Notes under the pieces: model-generated | The model's database searches: none | Told to the model about the DNA's origin: nothing | What the model saw: only the letters and a program-made list of their open reading frames with translations | Source: Acidobacteriota bacterium | GTDB taxonomy: Bacteria; Acidobacteriota; Blastocatellia; Pyrinomonadales; Pyrinomonadaceae | Assembly (NCBI GenBank): GCA_029862725.1 | Contig: JAOTWT010000052.1 | Coordinates: 1-11,301 of the forward strand | Direction: 5' to 3' | Length of the DNA stretch: 11,301 bases | Part shown: positions 1 to 6,184 of the stretch, piece by piece | How the letters are laid out: every line of letters begins with the position of its first letter | Position numbering within the stretch: position 1 is the first letter of the stretch | Translations under genes and position numbers: made by a program

Positions 1-1471
1 GTCTTTCGAGGATCAGCTTGCCCGCATACTCCTTGTCGGACGCATCTGGTCTATACAAACGAACATCCCAGGTCCCGGGATCAGCGGATCTGCCGACAAG
101 CCCCATTTTGGCGAGCGCCGGACTTAGGCCTTCGATACCAAGCCCGTCCTGGACCCAGACCTTCATAACATCTTCATAACTATGTGCTGTCTCGAATCCT
201 CTGCCGATCTTTTTCAATTGCTCTTTATCAACGACCCTATCAAGCTGGATACTCGAAGTAAGCGGATCGACTGTTGTAATCACCCCGTTTGCGATTTCGT
301 CCCCTTCTTTGTGAGCTTTTGCTTCAGCGGGGTACAGCGCAAACTTTGATCCTTTGGTCATACCCTGCAGCTTTCCCGCGACCAGATAGGGTTTTCCTGT
401 CAAACCGATCTTAACCTCAACAAACTTTTGCGGAGGCAATGCCCCTTCTTCCAATATCAGATTGTCGATTTCGCTGCCTTCGATTTGCGGGTTCTGGTTA
501 TCCTGCCTCGTCGTGACGACGTCTGTCAGCCGGGAAAACAGGTCCCGGTATGTCGTGTTTTCACCCGCCTGATCGAATACTTTCGCAAGCGAATAACTAA
601 ACACTCCATAACTCCTGCCGTCTGTATCCTTCATTTCCTTTGCGGTCTGCCTTTGGCTCGCTGCCGAAATAAAAACATACTTCTGTTCGGAATCACCTCC
701 CCGTGATCCGCCACCGCGTGTAATAAAATCGGCGGCACTGTCATCGGTCTTACCCGCAAATTTCTTGTCGATTGGCTTTCCCTTCCATTCGCCGCCGCGT
801 GCGATGGCGTCGCCACGCGTTGCGGTACCGGAAAAACAGCTATCCAGCGTGATCGTCACATTCGAGGGCTTCTTCGCGCTCAGCTTTTCGAGCAAGACGC
901 TGATCTCATCGTCCTTGATATTTTTTGAGCCGTCCTTTTGCGACACATAATCTGACGGTACGAGGCTTTCATCCATACCGTCGATTTCGTCGCCGTTTGT
1001 ATCGGGCACCTGCTGTCCATGGCCTGAAAAATGAAAATAGACGACATCGCCGGGCTTTGTCCGATCGGTAAGCACTTTTTGAAACGTGCTTTTGATCAGT
1101 GCCCCGGTTGGTTTTACAGGTGCTATCTTCTTTCCACTAAACGAGACCTCTTCATCTGCAAGGATCGTTATGTTCTCCGGTTTGAACTTGAATTTTCTGA
1201 CAAGCGTTTCGGCAAGGATCTCAACATCTCCATCTGTATGAAGATCCCACCAATCCTTGTCCTTTTCGTTGCTCCCACGATCGTATTTTGAGATTCCCAC
1301 CAGTAACGCATATTTTCCGCGCTCGGCCGGAATTGGTTTCGATCTTGTCCCGTTTGCAGCTGATTCGCTTCCTGCTTCCACCGGACGGACAACTGAAATG
1401 AATGCGGCCAGAAACAGAAGTAAGATAAACGAAACAAAGATTCGATTTACCTCGGACATTTTGATTAACAT
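1..1471 (-). CDS. Metacaspase-like caspase-family protease, exported; C-terminus cut by window edge
   Basis: An uninterrupted frame of 490 codons runs from 1471 to the left edge, so the C-terminus is missing. The start is ATG 1471, preceded by AAAAGGAGGG six bases upstream; a second ATG at 1459 is less well placed. Residues about 8-33 form a signal peptide (hydrophobic FILLLFLAAFISVV, possible cleavage after VEA). A peptidase C14/caspase p20-type fold follows: strand KYALLVGISKY, then FHFSGHGQQ with catalytic His151, then an acidic loop NGDEIDGMDES typical of calcium-dependent metacaspases, then LDSCFSGTATRG with nucleophile Cys212. From about residue 330 a beta-rich C-terminal region of unknown family begins. 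In this family the protein cleaves after basic residues; here the signal peptide suggests action outside the cytoplasm. It is separated from the anti-sigma gene by a terminator and 379 bp, so it is probably its own transcription unit. The fold is clear; substrate and role are unknown. Confidence 0.9.
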   Translation of the reverse strand, partial: MLIKMSEVNRIFVSFILLLFLAAFISVVRPVEAGSESAANGTRSKPIPAERGKYALLVGISKYDRGSNEKDKDWWDLHTDGDVEILAETLVRKFKFKPENITILADEEVSFSGKKIAPVKPTGALIKSTFQKVLTDRTKPGDVVYFHFSGHGQQVPDTNGDEIDGMDESLVPSDYVSQKDGSKNIKDDEISVLLEKLSAKKPSNVTITLDSCFSGTATRGDAIARGGEWKGKPIDKKFAGKTDDSAADFITRGGGSRGGDSEQKYVFISAASQRQTAKEMKDTDGRSYGVFSYSLAKVFDQAGENTTYRDLFSRLTDVVTTRQDNQNPQIEGSEIDNLILEEGALPPQKFVEVKIGLTGKPYLVAGKLQGMTKGSKFALYPAEAKAHKEGDEIANGVITTVDPLTSSIQLDRVVDKEQLKKIGRGFETAHSYEDVMKVWVQDGLGIEGLSPALAKMGLVGRSADPGTWDVRLYRPDASDKEYAGKLILER

Positions 1472-1643
1472 TTCTTTCCCTCCTTTTGAGGCTGGTGGGT
1501 ACTAAAAGCAGATTCGCTTGTTAGGCGATCATGTTTTTTTCGGGTTTTCGTTATCTCTATTTCCCCGATTGATCCGTTATCCGAGAAGACAAGCAACCCG
1601 TCATCTTCCCAAAAACATTGGACAAAACTTATAGGTCATTCCT

Positions 1644-1672
1644 TTTATTCTCCTTTTTGGCGCCTTTGTCAA
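1644..1672 (-). promoter_or_regulatory. Candidate housekeeping promoter for the metacaspase-like gene
   Basis: Reading the minus strand, a perfect -35 box TTGACA (1672-1667) is followed after exactly 17 bases by AATAAA (1649-1644), which matches four of six bases of the -10 consensus. Transcription would begin near 1637 and leave a leader of about 165 bases. This is a sequence match only; the weak -10 box keeps confidence moderate. Confidence 0.4.
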
Positions 1673-1705
1673 CATTTTTGCCGAACGCCATAAACGGTGC
1701 CCTAC

Positions 1706-1737
1706 TCTCTTGTGCTCATTTGATAAAGAAAGTTACA
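1706..1737 (-). promoter_or_regulatory. Weak ECF-like element pair upstream of the metacaspase-like gene
   Basis: On the minus strand TGTAAC (1737-1732) is followed after 14 bases by GAGCACAAGAGA (1717-1706). The first element and the spacing equal those of the candidate promoter at 10565-10596, but the second element shares only part of CGACACATGTAA, with the CAC core aligned. It lies about 235 bases before the start codon, behind a better sigma-70-like promoter, so it may be chance. Confidence 0.2.
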
Positions 1738-1797
1738 CAACGTGCAAAATTGAACGGGTTTTGTTGATCAAGACCAAAGGCCGCCAACTTCACAACA

Positions 1798-1824
1798 AAG
1801 AAAAAACCCGCCACCAAGCGGGTC
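1798..1824 (-). terminator. Rho-independent terminator of the anti-sigma gene
   Basis: In the minus-strand transcript ACCCGC pairs with GCGGGT across a six-base loop (arms 1823-1818 and 1811-1806), and the stem runs directly into a run of six or more U (1806-1801). It lies about 27 bases past the stop codon of the anti-sigma gene, so it should end the possible caspase/sigma/anti-sigma transcript. Confidence 0.85.
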
Positions 1825-1850
1825 GAAATCTGATATAAAATGACCTCTTC

Positions 1851-2948
1851 TTATCGTTTTTTGAGGCGGAAAACGAACTTATAGCTTTTTCCGTCATCGC
1901 CCGTTACATCAAACTCGTTGTTCTTATCGGCCGAAAGCCTTTTGGCCGCCAGGCTTACAACCACATACCTGCGTCCGGAGGCCGTCTTTGCATGCTTGAC
2001 CCCGCTCCCGACCGTAATCCCGCCAAACTTCACATCAAAACTATTGGCGGCTGAATCCCTTGGAATCTGAAGTGTCACAGTAATCTGTTGAGCGGCAGTT
2101 GGAATCTCTACCGTCTTTACACCGCCCCCGCCCCTTGTTCCGGCAGATGGCGACAGGACGATACTCGCGATTACCGGCTGAGGAGGCCTATTCTGGTCCT
2201 TGCCCGGTATTAACGGCGGGACGTTTCCTTTTTCGTTCCTAAGTCTTTCCAGTTCCTTTTCGAGACGCATTCGTTCGTTGCGCTCCCGGTCGAGCTGGGT
2301 ACTGAGAATGTCAGATTGCCCGCTCGAGGTTTCGAGTTCTGTCTGGATGGTTCTCTCTCGTTGCTGTACCTGAATAAGCTGTTCCTGCAAAAGCTTGCTA
2401 CGGCGTTCGAGATCGGCCGTGCGGCTTTGCTGCCCCGCTTTGATCCGGGCCAACTCCCGGTTCAGACGGAAGCGGTCGTAAACCAGGAAACCGGCTCCGG
2501 CGACGATGAGAACCATAAGAGCCGCGGTCGCATACTGCAGAGTAAACATCTTGAGGGTGAAAAACTCCGATATCCGCTCCCACAGCGATGCTTTGGAATC
2601 CACATCCTGAATTGCTGTCTGCTTTTCAACGTTGATCGAACTCTCCAGGGCACTCGCGGCAGCCAGCTTTTCCTTTTTGATGAAATTCTCCAGGGCTCTA
2701 GCGTTTGCAACCTTTTCCGCTCTTTCCGGGACCCTTTCCAGGCTGTTTTCAAAACGTTGCTTATCTTCGGCGGATAACTCATTTCGGGCATAGCAATCAA
2801 CGAGTTCGTTTTCGAGATCGACCAGTTCGTAAAACAATTCGTCGTTCGCAAAGAACTGCTCCTCGAGGGCCTCGAGTTCTTCGTCGCCCAATTCGCGGAA
2901 AAGAAATCTCTTCAATTCCTCTGCTTCAAATGAGTTGCTAAGCGTCAT
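1851..2948 (-). CDS. Single-pass membrane anti-sigma-like protein (zinc-less), coiled coil and beta C-terminus
   Basis: 365 residues, ATG start, TAA stop. Residues 7-92 are an acidic helical domain (ELKRFLFRELGDEELEALEE, later ELVDCYARNELSAEDKQRFE) of the kind found in anti-sigma factors beside ECF sigma genes; unlike classical ZAS domains it lacks the HxxxCxxC zinc motif. One membrane helix spans about 137-157. A charged Gln/Arg/Glu-rich coiled coil covers about 160-240, then a Pro/Gly-rich linker and a beta-rich domain at 258-365. I infer that the N-terminus is cytoplasmic and binds the sigma factor, with the coiled coil and C-terminal domain outside. The gene starts 60 bases after the sigma stop codon and has its own ECF-like promoter in that gap, so it is probably controlled by its partner sigma. 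The ribosome binding site is weak (AGGA about 11 bases upstream). The role rests on position and sequence style. Confidence 0.75.
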   Translation of the reverse strand: MTLSNSFEAEELKRFLFRELGDEELEALEEQFFANDELFYELVDLENELVDCYARNELSAEDKQRFENSLERVPERAEKVANARALENFIKKEKLAAASALESSINVEKQTAIQDVDSKASLWERISEFFTLKMFTLQYATAALMVLIVAGAGFLVYDRFRLNRELARIKAGQQSRTADLERRSKLLQEQLIQVQQRERTIQTELETSSGQSDILSTQLDRERNERMRLEKELERLRNEKGNVPPLIPGKDQNRPPQPVIASIVLSPSAGTRGGGGVKTVEIPTAAQQITVTLQIPRDSAANSFDVKFGGITVGSGVKHAKTASGRRYVVVSLAAKRLSADKNNEFDVTGDDGKSYKFVFRLKKR

Positions 2949-2973
2949 AAATTCAAAATCCTACTGCTCCCAT

Positions 2974-3006
2974 TTATATGTGTCCGAAATCCGTAATTCG
3001 GTTACA
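2974..3006 (-). promoter_or_regulatory. ECF-type promoter candidate for the anti-sigma gene
   Basis: On the minus strand a -35-like TGTAACCG begins at 3006, and a -10-like GGACACATATAA occupies 2985-2974, with 15 bases between TGTAAC and the second element. The AAC core of the -35 is usual for ECF sigma factors. A near copy stands upstream of the secreted orphan gene (10565-10596): the first eight bases are identical and GACACATRTAA differs at one base. The site sits in the 60-bp gap just past the sigma stop codon and would give a leader of about 25 bases, an ideal position. Recognition by the adjacent sigma factor is inferred. Confidence 0.55.
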
Positions 3007-3008
3007 GT

Positions 3009-3575
3009 TTATCCAGCTTCTGCGATGCATTCCCGGATGCACTTCTCCAAACGAATCCGCAGACGACTCGCCTTTTGCTTGAGATAATTCGTCGTAATTC
3101 CCAATTTTTCCGCAATTTTCCGTCTTGTTTCCTTTATCTTTTCACCCGGATCCGGGTCATAATAGGCAACAATCAGCCGTCTTTCATCTTCATCTTTAAC
3201 GACTTCCTGCATGCATTTATTCAGGAAAGCCAGTCGCTCGTCCGAATCAACCGGAGCGGGTGCCGGAGCGGGTTCGGGGGTTTCGTCAGTCGGAATTTCC
3301 TTGTTTTTCCTCGTGTGTTCGAGCCAGACAAATCGGGAAACCTCACACGCATAGGCTGAAATATTTTCTATCTCGACCCCTTCGGTCAGCTTTTTCGCGA
3401 CCCGATCAAGCGATTCATCCGCGAGAACATCGGCATGCAGATTCAGGACGCCGCGCCACAAGAAAGACCTCGTGAGTTTTTCGCGTAATTGCTCATACTT
3501 CTCACCGGCTCGCCGGCTGTCATCGTCGAGCTGATTGAGCAGTTTTTCAAAACCCTCTGCGGTTAGGTTAGACAC
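3009..3575 (-). CDS. ECF-like sigma-70 family RNA polymerase sigma factor
   Basis: 188 residues with GTG start; the codon just before it in frame is TGA, so no longer form exists. Residues about 25-92 are a sigma region 2 (YEQLREKLTRSFLWRG, DESLDRVAKKLTEG, ending VSRFVWLEHTRK). A Pro/Ala linker (EPAPAPAPV, 101-109) joins it to region 4 at 112-182, whose helix-turn-helix is near 148-172 (TRRKIAEKLGITTNYLKQKASR). Regions 1 and 3 are absent, as in ECF sigma factors. It would direct RNA polymerase to a dedicated promoter set. It lies 69 bases after the tandem-caspase gene and 60 before the anti-sigma-like gene, the usual sigma/anti-sigma order. The gap upstream holds TGTTCC, 15 bases, then CGTCG, a poor relative of the element found elsewhere in the window. 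GGAG lies about 13 bases before the GTG, a rather long spacing. Confidence 0.88.
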   Translation of the reverse strand: MSNLTAEGFEKLLNQLDDDSRRAGEKYEQLREKLTRSFLWRGVLNLHADVLADESLDRVAKKLTEGVEIENISAYACEVSRFVWLEHTRKNKEIPTDETPEPAPAPAPVDSDERLAFLNKCMQEVVKDEDERRLIVAYYDPDPGEKIKETRRKIAEKLGITTNYLKQKASRLRIRLEKCIRECIAEAG

Positions 3576-3644
3576 TCAGTGAGTAATTCTCCGATTCATT
3601 GTTCTGCTTGAAAACGACGAAATAAGTGATCGATGGAACAGTAG

Positions 3645-5552
3645 TTAATCGGATTCCGTTTTCATCGCCCGTTTGTCTCTTTTAACAAAAGCAAATTCCC
3701 CGTCTGTACCGCTCAACCTGCCGATCTGAGGTCTAATCTCAAGACCGTCGATCTTCAGTTTGATGCCGGCGATTGTGAGCACCTCCAATTCGCCGCCGTC
3801 AGTTCTCAGCGCCTCGAGAAACGCTATGGCGAACGGCGAATGATCGCTGATCGTGCCATCACCCAGGGACACGCTGTCGTAAACCGGTCTATCACCCGAC
3901 GTAATGATACTGCGGCTGCGACTTCCCATCTCCCGCTTTGCGTACCTGAATCTCGTTAATTTGTCCTGATCATAAGAGAACTGCGTTTTTACAAATCCAA
4001 AAGCAAACTGTTTGAATAGCTTCGTTCCAGCAAAAGAATTTCTATTCTCTCTTTTTTCAAACACAGTTCCCGAAGTCTTCAACATTTGTACTGGGGGTTC
4101 CCACATGGTTCCTGCATAGCAGGCATCAACCACCAACATGACATGTCCGACCTGTATTCCGTCTATTTGGTTCGTAACCTCGTCGAGAGACACGTACCGG
4201 TCCATATTCCGCCGTGTAACGGGAGGCGGCCCCGAATCGTACCCAACAAAATAACCCCCTTTTCCGTCCGACCTCGCAATTCCATGCCCCGCCAGAAAAA
4301 TGAAAAGCTGATCTTCATCCGGATTTTTGAATTTGAAAGTCTTGTACTCTTCAATGGCATCGTAAATCTGATTCGTTCTCAAGTTTGACCTGACGACTAC
4401 ATTCTCCTCCTTAAATCCATATCGAGCAATTATTTCATTCTTTACAGCGATCACATCATTCATCGGATTCTTCAGCTCTTTCCAACAATTGCTACTGGGA
4501 TTCTCTTTTCTGGTACACTCCGAATTGTCGAACTCGCGATTGGCAATGAGCAGCGCGTAGCTTTCCCCATTCCACGGAGTGTTTTGGTCGGACTTTTCTC
4601 CAATCTGTTGCACTCCGACCCTCATTTGAGGCTTTTCAATTTTGCTTGAATCAGGCTTTTCCGGAATTGGGTCTGCCTTTTCGGCAGGTTTTGTCTTACT
4701 TGACTCGGTCGATTTTGCTTCCTGTTTCACAACAGAATTAGACAGATCGAACTTTTCACCTCGAGCGATGATTCTCGGAGAAAACTTATCTCTAATTTCA
4801 GCATCATCAAACCAAACCTTATACATATAGGCTTGAAGTTCCTTAGTATTTTTAACTTTAAATTGCCCTTTCGGGCTCAAGCCGTTAATTATCGCTAAAC
4901 TCAGTTTGCCATGCGGTTTACCACTGCTCTCATCCTCAAAGGCCAATTCGTCGGTCCCAATAAACAGAACATTCTCATCACGCAACGACTTAACAACCGT
5001 GTCGTTTTCCAAAAATGCATCGGTTGACGCCTCAAACCCTTTTGATGACCGGCATGAATCAACAATGATTAACTTGTTTTTTGCCCGAATCCTTCGGAAG
5101 TATTCTCTAAGCTGTAGAGTTGAGATCCCTGTTTTTTCCTGTTTTGACAAGATGGAATCACTTGCCAATAAAGTGAATGTGGCCCCAAATTCGTCGCCAT
5201 TTCCAGAATAGCTGAAAACGAACAGATCGTTTGAGCTGATTTCTCTTGACAGATTATCAAGCTCCTTTAAAATCCGTTCCTTTGTTGCCTCTTCATTCAG
5301 TAACACAATTTTTTCGCCGTCAAAGCTTTCAGAGATTCCCGTTGCGTCATTCAAAGCGCCTTTCAAATTCGGTATTTCAGGGTCTTTATATTCGTTAATA
5401 CCAATCGCGAGGACGAACACTTTACGTGTATTCAGCACACTGGACAAATCTGAACCATTTGGCACCCTGCCGGGTGTAGCGAAATCCCAGCCACTGACAT
5501 GAATAAAAATAGTAATAAGTCCGAGAGTTGTCATTTTCCATGCTTTTTTCAT
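3645..5552 (-). CDS. Exported protein with two tandem caspase folds; first lacks the catalytic His
   Basis: 635 residues from ATG 5552. A TTG start at 5573 is possible but would place the ribosome binding site inside the gene. The N-terminus MKKAWKMTTLGLITIFIHV looks like a signal peptide. Domain 1 (about 44-235) starts KVFVLAIGINEYKD and has the caspase layout, but the His motif reads FSYSGNGDE: Asn118 replaces the catalytic His, while the Cys motif IVDSCRSS keeps Cys167. A hydrophilic Lys/Ser/Pro/Glu-rich linker covers about 275-325. Domain 2 (332 to about 625) starts YALLIANREFD and carries FLAGHGIA (His423) and VVDACYAGT (Cys478), a complete dyad. I infer one active protease domain and one inactive, perhaps regulatory or substrate-binding, domain. 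The sigma gene follows after 69 bases, so the protease may share a transcript with the sigma/anti-sigma pair. Substrate unknown. Confidence 0.9.
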   Translation of the reverse strand: MKKAWKMTTLGLITIFIHVSGWDFATPGRVPNGSDLSSVLNTRKVFVLAIGINEYKDPEIPNLKGALNDATGISESFDGEKIVLLNEEATKERILKELDNLSREISSNDLFVFSYSGNGDEFGATFTLLASDSILSKQEKTGISTLQLREYFRRIRAKNKLIIVDSCRSSKGFEASTDAFLENDTVVKSLRDENVLFIGTDELAFEDESSGKPHGKLSLAIINGLSPKGQFKVKNTKELQAYMYKVWFDDAEIRDKFSPRIIARGEKFDLSNSVVKQEAKSTESSKTKPAEKADPIPEKPDSSKIEKPQMRVGVQQIGEKSDQNTPWNGESYALLIANREFDNSECTRKENPSSNCWKELKNPMNDVIAVKNEIIARYGFKEENVVVRSNLRTNQIYDAIEEYKTFKFKNPDEDQLFIFLAGHGIARSDGKGGYFVGYDSGPPPVTRRNMDRYVSLDEVTNQIDGIQVGHVMLVVDACYAGTMWEPPVQMLKTSGTVFEKRENRNSFAGTKLFKQFAFGFVKTQFSYDQDKLTRFRYAKREMGSRSRSIITSGDRPVYDSVSLGDGTISDHSPFAIAFLEALRTDGGELEVLTIAGIKLKIDGLEIRPQIGRLSGTDGEFAFVKRDKRAMKTESD

Positions 5553-5560
5553 CTCTCTTT

Positions 5561-5568
5561 CCTCCCTT
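5561..5568 (-). promoter_or_regulatory. Ribosome binding site deciding the tandem-caspase start
   Basis: Minus-strand AAGGGAGG stands eight bases before ATG 5552. The alternative upstream TTG at 5573 would make this purine-rich site part of the coding sequence and add seven charged residues before the signal peptide, so the ATG is preferred. Confidence 0.7.
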
Positions 5569-5927
5569 GGCAACCACCGGTTTCATTCTAAAGTTGCCAT
5601 TAGTCTAAGACGCCCTTCATTCAGTCGAGACAGGCGCTAACAGAGCAAATCCAGCAGGCTCGTCCGCTTCCAACCTGGATTCCTACTGCGGGTCTTCGCA
5701 AATGCGCGATTCAACTAATTGGAAATATTACTCTAATGAATGGTGGGGCAAAAGAAGCAATGGAATTCCAACCAGCGTCTTTTTGCGTATGCTTTGTTTG
5801 TACTCCCGGACGCAACTGCTGTCAATGTTTTTGACTCCGCACATTACTTGATCCAGGGCGATTTGAGATTAGCCGGGCAAACATGAGCGTCACTGCCGCG
5901 CACGATTTGTCACCAATTTAGCGGGTT

Positions 5928-5970
5928 ATCCCTGCGGCTTCCTTCAGATTTGTAATGCCGCCTCAGGGAT
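5928..5970. other. Stem-loop in the 632-bp gap
   Basis: ATCCCTG (5928-5934) pairs with CAGGGAT (5964-5970), and directly inside it CGGC (5935-5938) pairs with GCCG (5957-5960), leaving a three-base bulge and an 18-base loop. No U-run follows on either strand, so it is not a standard terminator. It could be part of a structured RNA or a repeat unit. Confidence 0.4.
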
Positions 5971-6184
5971 TCCCCCGTTCCAAGACTCATCAAACGCGAA
6001 GCATCGGCGACAACCGCCCTTGCCGCAGCTTCCTTTGAGCGACGCTGTTTGTCTGTGCAGAAATAACCAAACTGCACGTCAGCAGGGTCAAAAGTATGAG
6101 GACCGTTCTTCCTCTAATTTGTTTCTTGGCTCGATAGACTCAGCTTGTTTTTCCCAAAACCCTCCCGGTTTCTCATTTCCGGTT

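Larger units (their letters stand above)
1472..1850. other. 379-bp intergenic region ahead of the metacaspase-like gene
   Basis: No coding frame is convincing here. From right to left it holds the terminator of the anti-sigma gene (1798-1824), a weak ECF-like element pair (1706-1737), a sigma-70-like promoter (1644-1672), and a leader of about 165 bases ending in a strong ribosome binding site (1478-1487). I saw no known riboswitch in the leader. Confidence 0.6.
5553..6184. other. 632-bp gap between the TPR-CHAT and tandem-caspase genes
   Basis: No convincing gene is present on either strand. The minus strand has a short ATG frame (5990-5910, 26 codons, reading MSLGTGESLRRHYKSEG at the start), and in the same frame past its stop another open stretch, which could be a remnant of a lost gene or chance. 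The region contains a stem-loop (5928-5970). No clear terminator was found after the TPR-CHAT stop codon. Near the tandem-caspase start the minus strand has TGTCTC, 14 bases, then CGTCTTAG (about 5628-5601), a very weak ECF-like match. Confidence 0.5.

Noticed and set aside
1903..1908. Further TGTAAC copies as ECF promoters (also 6566-6571 minus, 4215-4220 and 9993-9998 plus)
   Set aside because: They fall inside coding sequences, and I saw no matching second element.
2316..2777. Plus-strand frame of 153 codons
   Set aside because: It lies wholly antisense within the anti-sigma gene, whose membrane helix and coiled coil are clear.
5553..5573. TTG start at 5573 for the tandem-caspase gene
   Set aside because: It would translate the AAGGGAGG ribosome binding site and prepend charged residues to the signal peptide; ATG 5552 is better placed.
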